In this document: piece after piece, positions 34,523 to 44,883 of the stretch
Layout of the letters: every line of letters starts with the position of its first letter
How positions within the stretch are numbered: position 1 is the first letter of the stretch
NCBI RefSeq assembly: GCF_001651855.1
Contig: NZ_LNQC01000049.1
Coordinates: forward strand, 186,001 to 250,000
From: Sinorhizobium americanum
Lineage (GTDB): Bacteria > Pseudomonadota > Alphaproteobacteria > Rhizobiales > Rhizobiaceae
Reading direction: 5' to 3'
Length of the DNA stretch: 64,000 nucleotides
The notes under the pieces: model-generated
What the model saw: the letters and a program-made list of their open reading frames with translations, nothing else
The model's database searches: none
What the model was told of the DNA's origin: nothing
Translations under genes and position numbers: made by a program

Positions 34523-35560
34523 ATGAAAAAGCGCCCCACCATTGCCGACCTCGCCGAGGCATCCGGCGTCAGCGTTTCGACAATCAACCGGATCCTTGGA
34601 GGCTCCGGCTCGGTCCGTGCGGATACGATCGAGAGAGTGCAGAACGCTGCGGAAGAGATCGGTTTTTACGGGCTTGGCGTGATCGAGGACCGCAAGAGGC
34701 GGGCGCTTCCGAGCTACCGCTTCGGTTTCCTCCTGCAGCAATCGACCCGTGAACTCTATCGGCTGTTCGGCGCCAAGATCGTCGAGGCGGCCGCGAGACG
34801 ACAGCATGAGAAGATTGAGCCCCTCGTCGATTTCGTCGATCTTCTCGAGCCCCAGAACATCGCCGATCGCCTGGAAGTGCTCGGCAGGCGCTGCGATGCG
34901 GTCGCGATCATCGCCGGCGACCATCCTCTGATCAGCCAGACGATCCATTCGCTCAAAGCCCGCGGCAAACCCGTGACTGCCTATGTCACGGATCAATCCG
35001 CGCCGGACAGGGCAGGCTATGTGGGTACCGACAATTGGAAGCTTGGCCGGACCGCAGCCTGGTTTCTCGCACAGACGACCTGCACGCCCGGCCGTGTCGC
35101 GGTGTTTATCGGCAACCACCGCTATCAGTGCCAGGACATCTCAGATGCAAGCTTCCGGTCATATATGCGGGAGCACGCGCCGCATCTGAGGGTGGACGAC
35201 AGCCGCCCGACGCACGAAGAGCCGCAGGAAGCCTACCGGATCGTCACCGAGTTGCTCTCGGGGCTCGATGACCTCAGAGGCATCTATATTGCTGGAGGCG
35301 GCATCTCGGGGGTTCTGCGCGCGTTGCGCGAGGCGCCGGATGAAAAGCGAAGCAAGGTCAGGATCGTCTGCCGCGACATCGGTCCCGAAACCCGCAAGGG
35401 ATTGACCGAGGGTCTCATCACCGCCGCTCTCTGCCATCCCCTTGAGCGGACCTCGGACGAATTGATCGCGACCATGGTCGATTCGCTGGAACATCGCAAC
35501 AGCACGACGATCCTGCAGCGCGTCGTTCCGTTCGAGATTATCACGCCGGAGAGCGTATAG
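34523..35560 (+). CDS. LacI-family transcriptional regulator
   Basis: A 345-residue regulator. The N-terminal LacI helix-turn-helix is TIADLAEASGVSVSTINRIL (6-25), followed by the hinge and a periplasmic-binding-protein-like effector domain. I chose the ATG at 34523; longer upstream readings cover the intergenic region. It is divergent from the binding-protein gene of the two-permease transporter and is the likely local repressor. The effector is probably the imported sugar or a pathway intermediate. It converges with a TIM-barrel gene, with 36 bases between stops. Confidence 0.88.
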   Translation: MKKRPTIADLAEASGVSVSTINRILGGSGSVRADTIERVQNAAEEIGFYGLGVIEDRKRRALPSYRFGFLLQQSTRELYRLFGAKIVEAAARRQHEKIEPLVDFVDLLEPQNIADRLEVLGRRCDAVAIIAGDHPLISQTIHSLKARGKPVTAYVTDQSAPDRAGYVGTDNWKLGRTAAWFLAQTTCTPGRVAVFIGNHRYQCQDISDASFRSYMREHAPHLRVDDSRPTHEEPQEAYRIVTELLSGLDDLRGIYIAGGGISGVLRALREAPDEKRSKVRIVCRDIGPETRKGLTEGLITAALCHPLERTSDELIATMVDSLEHRNSTTILQRVVPFEIITPESV

Positions 35561-35596
35561 CTCTTTCACCCGCGGCAAGGACCGATGCGCCGGCAC

Positions 35597-36391
35597 TCAG
35601 ATGGTAAATGCGGCACGAAACGCTTCCAGCGCGGCTTCGGGATCGCCTGCAGCCCAAGCTTCCATGCCGATCGGGCCGCAATAGCCCATGGCATTCAGCG
35701 CCTTGGCGATACCGTTCCAGTTGATCTCGCCGGTACCGGGTTCATAGCGGCCGGGTACGTCGGCCACCTGGATCTCGCCGATCCAAGGCAGGCACCTGCG
35801 GCAAAGTTCGATCAGGTTCCCCTCGCCGATCTGGGCATGGTAGAGATCGAGATTGAGGCGGAGCCGCGGATGATCGACGCTTGAGACCAGCGCCAGCGTG
35901 TCTTCGGCGCGCCCGAAGGGGACGCCCGGATGGTCGACCGGCAGGTTTAGGTTCTCGAGCGTGAAGATGACGTCCTCTTCCTCCGCCATATCCACAATGC
36001 GGCAGAGCGTTTCACGGGCCTTCAGCCACATCGCGCCGGTGACGACCTCAATCGGCTGGACAGGCAGGCCTCCGTCTCCCAAGCCTGTGCCATGCAGGTT
36101 GAGCCGCTGGACGCCAAGCCGCCTCCCGATCCGCGCTGTCTCGCGTGCAGTCCTGAGAAGTTCTGCTGCACCATCGTCGTCCGTCAGGCGGCCGGTCAGA
36201 TAGCCGTTCATGATCGTGAAGGTCGCGCCGGTCGCTTCCAACTTGTTGAGATCGTGCTCCGGCCAGTTCCAGAGGCCAACGCCGAAACCCATTTCTTTCA
36301 GGCGCGCGGCGCGCCACTCGATCGGCCTGTCGCGCCAGAGCATTTCCGCGCAGGCTGCAAGCGGGAAGGGAGAGGTCTTGGGTGCATCCAT
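35597..36391 (-). CDS. Hydroxypyruvate isomerase-like TIM-barrel protein
   Basis: A 264-residue member of the Hyi/xylose-isomerase-like superfamily. Likely catalytic and metal residues are the Glu in FTLENLN, the Asp and His in NLDLYHAQIGEG, the Asp in QVADVPGR and the Glu in GMEAWA. Hyi-type enzymes interconvert hydroxypyruvate and tartronate semialdehyde, and relatives act as 2-oxo-tetronate isomerases (OtnI). It stands alone on the minus strand, convergent with the LacI gene, and may belong functionally to that sugar locus. It is the third TIM barrel of this superfamily within 10 kb. Confidence 0.82.
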   Translation of the reverse strand: MDAPKTSPFPLAACAEMLWRDRPIEWRAARLKEMGFGVGLWNWPEHDLNKLEATGATFTIMNGYLTGRLTDDDGAAELLRTARETARIGRRLGVQRLNLHGTGLGDGGLPVQPIEVVTGAMWLKARETLCRIVDMAEEEDVIFTLENLNLPVDHPGVPFGRAEDTLALVSSVDHPRLRLNLDLYHAQIGEGNLIELCRRCLPWIGEIQVADVPGRYEPGTGEINWNGIAKALNAMGYCGPIGMEAWAAGDPEAALEAFRAAFTI

Positions 36392-36524
36392 TCGGGTGGT
36401 GTCCGTTTATGACGAGAGCGGTTCGGAAGGATGTCGATGCGGCCGGCACGTCATTCTTCCTCTTACACAACATCTGCGCAAGCAGCGGCCGGAACAAGTT
36501 TGGCGGCTGTACATTTTGATGGTC

Positions 36525-37499
36525 ATGAAGAGAAAAACCCTGTTCGCAGCATCACTTACATTATCCTTCTGCGGCCCCGTCAGCGCTCAGGAGCTTCAGG
36601 TGGACGCAATCAACACCGCCTCGATCGCCTCCATTCCGCCGGAGCGGCCACCCGAAGCGCCTCGACCGGACCCGGCCATCGTCCATCTCCAGGTCCTTCT
36701 GGACCGCGCCGGTTCGTCGACCGGGGTGATCGACGGCTATTACGGCGAGAATGTCACCAAAGCGATTGCAGGATTTGAGGCCCTGCAAGGTCTTCCCGTC
36801 GATGGAAAGCTGGACCCAAAAATCATCGAAAAGCTTCCGGCCGATAAGCCCGTTATCGAGCCTTACGTCATCTCCGAAGAGGACACCAAGGATCTCGTCG
36901 AGAGCATTCCCGAAGACTATGCCGAGCAGGCCCGGATGGAGCACCTCGGCTATACGAGCGTCGCGGAAAGGCTGTCCGAACGCTTTCACATGGACATCGA
37001 TCTTCTGAAGGCGCTCAATCCGGGCTCCGCATTTGCCGTCGGCGAAACGGTGTCGGTGGCGATGCCCGGCGCCGCGATGGAGGGCAAGGTCAAACGCATC
37101 GAGGCCCGCAGGCAGGCGGGGCAAGTCCTTGCATTCGCCGAAGACGGCTCGCTGCTTGCCATATATCCCGCCACGATCGGCAGCGAAGAATCGCCTTCGC
37201 CCTCCGGTACCCACAAGGTCAAGGGGGTCGCTCGAATGCCTCCCTACGAATACAACCCCAAGATCAACTTCCAGCAGGGCAATAACAATGAGGCTCTGAC
37301 GCTGCCCAAAGGCCCGAATGGCCCCGTCGGAAGCGTCTGGATCGACCTGACGGAGCCGACCTACGGGATCCACGGCACGCCGGAACCGTCGCTGATCGAC
37401 AAGGCGGGGTCACACGGATGCATTCGCTTGACGAACTGGGACGCCGAGGAATTGGCGGAGATGGTCAAGCCGGGTGTTGTCGTCGAGTTCACCGACTGA
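36525..37499 (+). CDS. L,D-transpeptidase (YkuD domain) with peptidoglycan-binding region
   Basis: A 324-residue exported protein. A Sec signal peptide (1-21) ends VSAQ. A PG_binding_1-like helical domain (about 50-100, with LDRAGSSTGVIDGYYGENV) is followed by a LysM-like stretch (RFHMDIDLLKALNPG) and a YkuD catalytic domain (about 195-322). Its active site is HGTPEP (His283) and SHGCIR (His297, Cys299). Such enzymes make 3-3 peptide cross-links or attach proteins to peptidoglycan, and are abundant in Rhizobiales. ATG 36519 is an alternative start. The gene is not obviously in an operon. Confidence 0.9.
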   Translation: MKRKTLFAASLTLSFCGPVSAQELQVDAINTASIASIPPERPPEAPRPDPAIVHLQVLLDRAGSSTGVIDGYYGENVTKAIAGFEALQGLPVDGKLDPKIIEKLPADKPVIEPYVISEEDTKDLVESIPEDYAEQARMEHLGYTSVAERLSERFHMDIDLLKALNPGSAFAVGETVSVAMPGAAMEGKVKRIEARRQAGQVLAFAEDGSLLAIYPATIGSEESPSPSGTHKVKGVARMPPYEYNPKINFQQGNNNEALTLPKGPNGPVGSVWIDLTEPTYGIHGTPEPSLIDKAGSHGCIRLTNWDAEELAEMVKPGVVVEFTD

Positions 37500-37670
37500 A
37501 CGATTGCCGCTGCCGGGTTGAGACCCGCCATACCCCCAGGGCCGTCTTGTAGTTGTGGACGACGCTGCAATCATGACTTGTAAACGCGAAAACGGAAGCA
37601 TATCGCTCGACTAGCGTGCTGCTGGCGATGAGCAACCGCTTGTTAATGATCGATCACCCGAGAGAAATCC

Positions 37671-38258
37671 ATGCACCGAAATTTTCTTGTGTTCACTCTG
37701 GCCGCGATGCTGTTGCCGGGAGTGGCCCAGGCAAATGAATGCCCGACTGCAGCCACCGCCAAGAAGGGCTTCATGCTGCTGCAAGTCGATACGCAGAGCG
37801 AGTTCCGCGAACACCAGGGGCCGATCGTCAAGATCGTGAACAGATTTGGCGGGCCGATGCAGACGGTGTTCTCCTATCGAGGGCTGATCGAACTGTCGCG
37901 CATGGACGCCGAAGCGCCGCGAGCGATCTATGCGCTTTCGGATCTCAAGGACATTTTTCCGCTCAAGAAGGGTGCAGCCCACAAGATTTCATTTGTTCCC
38001 CTTGAGCCCGACGAACCCGCAGACGGGGAGTGGACCTTCGAGCTTGCCGTCACCGGCCAGGAAACCTTCAAGCTGGAGGACTGCAAGTATAAGGTCTGGA
38101 GGGTCCGCCAGACGACGCGGAATGGCAGCGAGATGGTCGATGGCTGGAGTGCTCTTTATTCACCCGATCTCGGGGCGACGCTCGCCAAGATCTACGGGGA
38201 AGGCACTGCCAACGAATATACGGTCCGGTACGAACGGATCCGACCACTTCAGCGGTAG
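37671..38258 (+). CDS. Exported protein of unknown function
   Basis: I do not recognise this family. The 195-residue product has a clear Sec signal peptide (about 1-22, AAMLLPGVAQANE). Two Cys (residues 24 and 143) could form a disulfide in the mature periplasmic protein. The rest is soluble, with a mix of beta-rich segments (VKIVNRFGGPMQTVFSYRG, EWTFELAVTGQETFKLE) and no membrane span. It lies alone between the L,D-transpeptidase and the thiamine riboswitch, with 171 bases upstream that show only a weak CGGGT/ACCCG stem. Coding character and length make it a likely real gene. Confidence 0.7.
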   Translation: MHRNFLVFTLAAMLLPGVAQANECPTAATAKKGFMLLQVDTQSEFREHQGPIVKIVNRFGGPMQTVFSYRGLIELSRMDAEAPRAIYALSDLKDIFPLKKGAAHKISFVPLEPDEPADGEWTFELAVTGQETFKLEDCKYKVWRVRQTTRNGSEMVDGWSALYSPDLGATLAKIYGEGTANEYTVRYERIRPLQR

Positions 38259-38340
38259 CATCATCGCAACAGACGATCGTTTCGACGCGCAGCGCCGAGG
38301 TGACATTCGTCCCTGACCTTGACCATCCGGCAAGAACAGT

Positions 38341-38370
38341 CTTGACGGCGCGGCGATAACAGTGACTATT
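38341..38370 (+). promoter_or_regulatory. Possible promoter of the thiamine operon
   Basis: CTTGAC at 38341 is a good rhizobial -35 element. The only nearby -10 is CTATTG-like, at 18-19 bases spacing, a modest match. It lies about 20 bases before the TPP riboswitch, where the leader transcript should begin. Confidence 0.35.
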
Positions 38371-38387
38371 GGCGTCCATTCACCAGG

Positions 38388-38472
38388 GGGGTCCCGGCAA
38401 GGGGCTGAGATACTGCTAGAGCGCGCAGTGACCCGTTGAACCTGATCCAGTTCATACTGGCGTAGGGACGGT
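38388..38472 (+). promoter_or_regulatory. TPP riboswitch (THI element)
   Basis: The aptamer shows the conserved CTGAGA (38405-38410), GACCCGTTGAACCTGATC, and TACTGGCGTAGGGA. The closing helix P1 is formed by GTCCC (38391-38395) and GGGAC (38465-38469). It lies about 110 bases before thiC. When thiamine pyrophosphate binds, expression of the thi genes should fall; a downstream hairpin that covers the thiC ribosome site suggests control of translation. Confidence 0.95.
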
Positions 38473-38484
38473 GCAGACGCTTGA

Positions 38485-40419
<1,935 letters not shown>

Positions 40420-40420
40420 G

Positions 40421-41398
40421 ATGCACGTGTTGATCAAGGGGGCCGGCGTCGCCGGCCTGACGGCCGCTCATGCGCTCGTCGGGCGCGGCGCGGCAGTCAT
40501 GGTCGCTGAACGCACGCACGGCTTTGCGAACGCCGCCTCGTGGTATGCCGGCGGCATGCTCGCGCCCTGGTGCGAGCGGGAAAGTGCCGAGGAAACCGTC
40601 CTTATCCGCGGCACCGCTGCCGCCGGCTGGTGGGAGGCCGCGCTGCCCGCCGGTTCGGTCCATCGCAACGGCACGCTGGTCGTCGCCCCGCTGCGCGACG
40701 CGGCCGAACTCAGGCGCTTCGCCTCGCGCACCTCCGGCTACCGCTGGATCGGCGCGGAAGAGATCGGAGCGCTGGAGCCGGCGCTCGCCGGGCGGTTTCG
40801 CGAGGCGCTGTTCTTTCCTGAGGAAGCGCATCTCGATCCGCGCCGCGCACTTTCGGCGCTCAGACAGGGGCTCGAAGCGCAAGGCGTGGTTTTCAGCGGC
40901 GGCGCGATCGAGGAAGACCGCTTCGACCTGACCATCGACTGCACCGGCGCCGCAAGAATCGGCGAGATCAAGGCACTGCGCGGCGTCCGCGGCGAAATGC
41001 TCTACCTCCAGACCGACGAGGTCAGCCTTTCCCGTCCGGTGCGCCTGCTGCATCCGCGCATTCCGCTCTATATCGTGCCGCGCGGCGGCGGGCTCTTCAT
41101 GTGCGGGGCGACGATGATCGAAAGCGACGATGCCGGCGCGATCACCGCCCGCTCGCTGATGGAGCTCTTGAACGCCGCCTATACACTGCACCCGGCCTTT
41201 GCCGAGGCCCGCCTGGTCGAGACCGGCACCGGTGTGCGCCCCGCCTTTGGCGACAACCTGCCGCGCGTCACCCGGCAGAACAACACCATCACCGTCAACG
41301 GCCTCTACCGCCACGGCTTCCTGCTGTCGCCTGCAATCGCCGAGGAGGTGGCGGCACTGGCGCTTGGCGCAGAATTGAAGAGAGGAAATGCCCGATGA
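40421..41398 (+). CDS. thiO: Glycine oxidase ThiO
   Basis: A 325-residue FAD-dependent oxidase of the DAO family, with GAGVAG (8-13) and a C-terminal [12 protein letters not shown]. It oxidises glycine to iminoglycine, used with ThiS-thiocarboxylate to build the thiazole of thiamine. The start at 40421 is one base after the thiC stop; GGAGAATGAG serves as ribosome site. Its stop overlaps the thiS start by 4 bases. Position in thiCOSGE supports the assignment over other D-amino acid oxidases. Confidence 0.93.
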   Translation: MHVLIKGAGVAGLTAAHALVGRGAAVMVAERTHGFANAASWYAGGMLAPWCERESAEETVLIRGTAAAGWWEAALPAGSVHRNGTLVVAPLRDAAELRRFASRTSGYRWIGAEEIGALEPALAGRFREALFFPEEAHLDPRRALSALRQGLEAQGVVFSGGAIEEDRFDLTIDCTGAARIGEIKALRGVRGEMLYLQTDEVSLSRPVRLLHPRIPLYIVPRGGGLFMCGATMIESDDAGAITARSLMELLNAAYTLHPAFAEARLVETGTGVRPAFGDNLPRVTRQNNTITVNGLYRHGFLLSPAIAEEVAALALGAELKRGNAR

Positions 41399-41592
41399 AG
41401 CTGACCATCAACGGCGAGGAGCACGAGCTCCCGGCCGCCACTTTGGCCGAAGCGCTGGCGCTCCTCGAATACGAGGGCGACTGGCTGGCGACTGCGGTCA
41501 ACGGCGAGCTCGTGCACCGGGCCGACCGCGAAAATCACCATCTCAGGGACCGCGACCGGATCGAGGTCCTGTCGCCCATGCAGGGAGGCTGA
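41395..41592 (+). CDS. thiS: Sulfur carrier protein ThiS
   Basis: A 65-residue ubiquitin-fold protein that ends in the obligatory GG (LSPMQGG). The C-terminus is adenylated and converted to a thiocarboxylate to donate sulfur for the thiazole ring. The ATG overlaps the thiO TGA (ATGA). No thiF is nearby, so the activating enzyme must come from elsewhere. Confidence 0.95.
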   Translation: MKLTINGEEHELPAATLAEALALLEYEGDWLATAVNGELVHRADRENHHLRDRDRIEVLSPMQGG

Positions 41593-41594
41593 TC

Positions 41595-42368
41595 ATGCCG
41601 CAATTCTATGGAACCGAGTTGCGCTCGCGGCTGCTGCTCGGCACCGCGCGTTACCCCTCGCCGGCCATTCTTGCTGAGGCCGTACGGCGGTCGGGCACCG
41701 ATATCGTTACGGTCTCGCTTCGCCGCGAGACCGCCGGCGGCCGTCAGCGCGGCGCCTTTTTCGAGCTGATCCGCGAGCTCGGCGTCCGCGTCCTGCCGAA
41801 CACGGCCGGCTGCCATTCCGTCTCGGAGGCTGTGCTGACGGCGAAGATGGCGCGCGAGGTTTTCTCGACCGACTGGATCAAGCTCGAAGTCATCGGCCAC
41901 CACGATACGCTGCAGCCGGACGTCTTCGGCCTCGTCGAAGCGGCGCGCATCCTCACCGGCGAAGGCTTCGATGTGTTCCCCTACACGACCGACGATCTGG
42001 TCGTAGCGGAACGGCTGCTCGGGGCCGGCTGCAATGTGCTGATGCCCTGGTGCGCACCGATCGGCAGCGCCATGGGTCCGCAGAACCTGCCGGGCTTACG
42101 CGCCATGCGCGCCGAATTTCCCGACGTGCCGCTGATCGTCGACGCCGGCATCGGCCGACCATCGCATGCGGCAACCGTCATGGAGTTCGGATACGACGCG
42201 GTTCTCCTCAACACCGCTGTCGCCGGCGCTGCCGATCCGGCCGCCATGGCCGCGGCCTTCGCAGCCGCGATCGAGGCCGGCCATATGGCCTATCACGCCG
42301 GAATGCTGGAGCCGCGCGACATGGCCGTTCCTTCCACTCCCGTCATCGGAAAGGCGGTCTTCTCGTGA
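41595..42368 (+). CDS. thiG: Thiazole synthase ThiG
   Basis: A 257-residue TIM-barrel enzyme that joins deoxyxylulose 5-phosphate, iminoglycine and ThiS sulfur into the thiazole phosphate. [10 protein letters not shown] is the N-terminal signature, and [12 protein letters not shown] holds the Schiff-base Lys. [12 protein letters not shown] and [13 protein letters not shown]-type segments (here [13 protein letters not shown]) bind phosphate. It starts 2 bases after the thiS stop and its stop overlaps the thiE start. Confidence 0.97.
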   Translation: MPQFYGTELRSRLLLGTARYPSPAILAEAVRRSGTDIVTVSLRRETAGGRQRGAFFELIRELGVRVLPNTAGCHSVSEAVLTAKMAREVFSTDWIKLEVIGHHDTLQPDVFGLVEAARILTGEGFDVFPYTTDDLVVAERLLGAGCNVLMPWCAPIGSAMGPQNLPGLRAMRAEFPDVPLIVDAGIGRPSHAATVMEFGYDAVLLNTAVAGAADPAAMAAAFAAAIEAGHMAYHAGMLEPRDMAVPSTPVIGKAVFS

Positions 42369-42970
42369 AGCTCGACCCGTTCTATCTCATCGTCGATAGC
42401 GCCCAATGGATCGAACGGCTGGTGCCGCTCGGCGTCAAGCTGGTGCAACTCAGGATCAAAGAGCGGAGCGACGAAGACCTTCGCGGCGAGATCCGCAGAG
42501 CCACGGCAGTCTGTGCTGCGCATCAGTGCCAGTTGATCGTCAACGACTATTGGCGGTTGGCGATCGAGGAAGGCTGCGACTTCGTGCACCTCGGCCAGGA
42601 GGATCTCGCCGATGCCGATCTCCGCACGATCCGCGCCGCCGGGCTGAAACACGGGATCAGCACCCATGACGAGGCGGAGCTCGAAACGGCGCTTGCCGCA
42701 GAACCGGACTACGTGGCGCTCGGGCCGATCTACCCGACGATCCTCAAGAAGATGAAATGGGCGCCGCAGGGACTGACGCGGCTTTCCACCTGGCGCGAGC
42801 GCGTCACGCCGCTGCCGCTCGTCGCCATCGGCGGCCTCAATCCGGAGCGCATCGACGGCGTCTTCGCCCATGGCGCCGACAGCGCTGCCGTCGTCACCGA
42901 CATTACGCTGAACGCCGATCCGGAAGCGAGGACGAAGGAGTGGATCCGGAAAACGGCTGCATGGCGTTAG
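42365..42970 (+). CDS. thiE: Thiamine phosphate synthase ThiE
   Basis: A 201-residue TIM-barrel enzyme that couples the pyrimidine diphosphate and thiazole phosphate to thiamine phosphate. Key motifs are LVQLRIKE near residue 25, [23 protein letters not shown] and [10 protein letters not shown], with GGLN for phosphate binding. Translation starts at a GTG that overlaps the thiG stop (GTGA). It is shorter than many ThiE but full for this rhizobial form. A hairpin follows at 42985. Confidence 0.93.
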   Translation: MKLDPFYLIVDSAQWIERLVPLGVKLVQLRIKERSDEDLRGEIRRATAVCAAHQCQLIVNDYWRLAIEEGCDFVHLGQEDLADADLRTIRAAGLKHGISTHDEAELETALAAEPDYVALGPIYPTILKKMKWAPQGLTRLSTWRERVTPLPLVAIGGLNPERIDGVFAHGADSAAVVTDITLNADPEARTKEWIRKTAAWR

Positions 42971-42984
42971 CTACCCGACCTCAA

Positions 42985-43011
42985 AGGGCCGTCCTCCAAT
43001 GAGCCGGCCCT
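42985..43011 (+). terminator. Probable terminator of the thiamine operon
   Basis: AGGGCCG (42985-42991) pairs with CGGCCCT (43005-43011), followed by ATTTCC. It lies 14 bases after the thiE stop, between thiE and the converging toxin gene. Confidence 0.5.
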
Positions 43012-43028
43012 ATTTCCGTCGCTGACGC

Positions 43029-43493
43029 TCAGCGCCCGCGAGGGCTCAGCGGGAACTTCTCCGCATCGTCATTCCATGGATCGAAAACTATTGCGCCGGA
43101 TGGCCGAACGTCCTTCACATTGCGCGTGACAAGAAAGAGGTCATGTTCGATCGCTGTCGCTGCGAGCAGCGTGTCGATCACAGGCGGGGCGTGACCGCTG
43201 TCGCGTTTCACTTCCCCTGAAATTCGTCCCCATTGCCGTACGATGACGTCGTCAAGCGAGAGGACCCGCCGGCCAAAACGCTCGGCGAGCGCGTCGCGCG
43301 CCGCCATGTAGCGCGGCCGGTCGGCATGCTCCTCTGGAAGGTTGTGGATGCCCTTGTCGTACTCGGCCAGTGTCAGGACGCTGATGTAGAAGGCTTCCTC
43401 ATCCTGATCGGCTGCCCACGTCTTTACCGAAGGTGCACCCTTCGGGTTGATCAGTGCCGCCACGACATTGGTATCGAGCAACCAGCCCTTCAA
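43029..43493 (-). CDS. PIN-domain toxin (VapC/FitB type)
   Basis: A 154-residue PIN-domain ribonuclease. The acidic residues expected in the active site are Asp7 (LLDTN), Glu44 (LTLAEYDKG), Asp107 (VIDTLLAATA) and the late polar position Asn125 in TRNVKDV. Such toxins cleave tRNA or rRNA when freed from their antitoxin. The start overlaps the stop of the antitoxin gene by 4 bases, the usual antitoxin-first layout. No sign that it is broken. Confidence 0.88.
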   Translation of the reverse strand: MKGWLLDTNVVAALINPKGAPSVKTWAADQDEEAFYISVLTLAEYDKGIHNLPEEHADRPRYMAARDALAERFGRRVLSLDDVIVRQWGRISGEVKRDSGHAPPVIDTLLAATAIEHDLFLVTRNVKDVRPSGAIVFDPWNDDAEKFPLSPRGR

Positions 43494-43792
43494 AACTCGA
43501 TATCCCGACCGCGATCCATCTCGCGTTCAAGATCGAGCCCGCCAAGATGCAAACTTTCCATGAATTCGACGAACGGTGCTCGCGGCTTCTCGGGTACGAG
43601 CCGATCGAACTCCTCAGCGGACACAATTACAACCGCATCCCTGCCCCGCACTGTCACGCGCTGCGGTCCGTCCTCGCGCGCGTGCCGCACCACCTCGCTG
43701 AAGCGCGCTTTGGCGTCTTCGAGCTTCCACCATCCGCCCGGGTTCTGTCCGCGAGTTTTCTTCAACTTCGTCCGTTCCGCGTTCTTGCCCAT
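43490..43792 (-). CDS. Phd/YefM-type antitoxin
   Basis: A 100-residue antitoxin. After a basic tail of about 20 residues the Phd/YefM fold starts at WWKLEDAKARFSEVVRHA and includes QRVTVRGRDAVVIVSAEEFDRL. The C-terminal region (about 70-100) should wrap the toxin. It precedes the PIN toxin with a 4-base overlap. An 8-base direct repeat lies just upstream and may be part of the operator. Pairing of Phd-type antitoxins with PIN toxins is common in rhizobia. Confidence 0.87.
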   Translation of the reverse strand: MGKNAERTKLKKTRGQNPGGWWKLEDAKARFSEVVRHAREDGPQRVTVRGRDAVVIVSAEEFDRLVPEKPRAPFVEFMESLHLGGLDLEREMDRGRDIEF

Positions 43793-43804
43793 CGTCGCTC
43801 ACCT

Positions 43805-43820
43805 AGTCAGATAGTCAGAT
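43805..43820. repeat. 8-base tandem direct repeat before the antitoxin gene
   Basis: AGTCAGAT occurs twice in immediate tandem, 13 bases upstream of the antitoxin start on the minus strand. It may be an autoregulatory operator. Confidence 0.4.
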
Positions 43821-44062
43821 ATGTAGCACGTCTTTCACAGATGTTCCAGATTGCGGCACCGGCGGGGTAAAGAGGAGCACGAGCCAGCCCCGTTCCCGGC
43901 TGCGGTCCTGCCAGGGGACCGGTGGCGCGCAACGACTTCGCCGACCTCCACTTCGTTGCGATCCAATGACGACCCCGCCGCACACATGCGACAGAGCCCA
44001 GGGTGCACGCCCCAAATCCGGCAATATTAGTCTGGAATTTCGACTGGCCGGACCTATGCCGT
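43821..44062. other. Noncoding gap between the toxin-antitoxin pair and matR
   Basis: About 240 bases with no convincing gene. Reading frames here on the minus strand are out-of-frame continuations of matR. I see no strong terminator or repeat. Confidence 0.4.
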
Positions 44063-44713
44063 CTATCTGGTCGCCATGCTGGCGACCAGATCGCTGAACC
44101 TTTCGCCCTGGATGCCGACATGGATCCGCAGCAGCCGGCGGGCCTCCTCCCCGTCGCCGGCAAAGATCGCATCGACGATGCCGCAATGTTCCGAGAAGGA
44201 CGTGGTGAGGCGATTGCGCACCCGCAACTGCAGCCGGCGATAGGGTCGTAGCCGCCGGTGCAGTTGCGCACATTGCTCCTCGAGGAATTCGCTGCGGCTT
44301 GCCGCATAGATCGCCTTATGAAATTCCTCGTTGTCGTAATAATAGGCATCGCTGTCGCCGGCCTTGGCGGAGAGCTCGCAGCGCCTGTGGGCCGCGGTGA
44401 TCGCCTGACGCGAGCCTTCGTCGAGGCGGCGGGCGGCGAGCGAGCCGGCCAGGCCTTCGAGTTCGGCCATGACTTCGAACATTTCATAGATGCGGTGCGG
44501 CCCTGGATCGATGACGACGGCACCCCGGCGCGGGCGAATCTCGATGAGGCCGATCGCATTGAGCTGCATCAGCGCCTCGCGAACCGGCGTCCTCGATACG
44601 CCGAAGCGGCTGGCAAGGACCGTTTCGTCCAGCCGTTCCCCTGGGCCGAACTCATTGGAAAGGATTGCGTTTTCGATTTCGTCCCGGAGCCACCGGCCAA
44701 CATTCTCGGACAT
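44063..44713 (-). CDS. matR: GntR-family regulator of malonate catabolism, MatR
   Basis: A 216-residue GntR/FadR-type regulator. The winged helix (about 8-72) contains LDETVLASRFGVSRTPVREA, and an FCD helical domain follows with the Asp/His metal-ligand pattern (NEEFHKAIY, EHCGIVDAI, HVGIQGERF). It is divergent from matA. In Rhizobium leguminosarum MatR represses or activates matABC in response to malonate; the operator reported there, as I remember it, is present unchanged at 44745. Confidence 0.9.
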   Translation of the reverse strand: MSENVGRWLRDEIENAILSNEFGPGERLDETVLASRFGVSRTPVREALMQLNAIGLIEIRPRRGAVVIDPGPHRIYEMFEVMAELEGLAGSLAARRLDEGSRQAITAAHRRCELSAKAGDSDAYYYDNEEFHKAIYAASRSEFLEEQCAQLHRRLRPYRRLQLRVRNRLTTSFSEHCGIVDAIFAGDGEEARRLLRIHVGIQGERFSDLVASMATR

Positions 44714-44744
44714 TCCGCTCTGCCTTAATATGCAGGATCGATAT

Positions 44745-44758
44745 TCTTGTATACACGA
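44745..44758. promoter_or_regulatory. MatR operator
   Basis: TCTTGTATACACGA lies in the matR-matA intergenic region around a perfect TGTATACA core. From memory it equals the inverted repeat TCTTGTA/TACACGA described as the MatR site of R. leguminosarum bv. trifolii. Confidence 0.7.
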
Positions 44759-44883
44759 TCATTGACGTCGCACACATAATGTGACACCTTATATACCATA
44801 CTGCCGGCTTAAGAAAATGAGAACGTCGTCAGAATGTGGATAGCCAGGTGATTGGCGCAACCATGCAGCAAGAGGAGAGTGGC

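Noticed and set aside
43815-44273. Frames in the matR 3' region and gap
   Set aside because: They are out of frame with matR and have no ribosome site.
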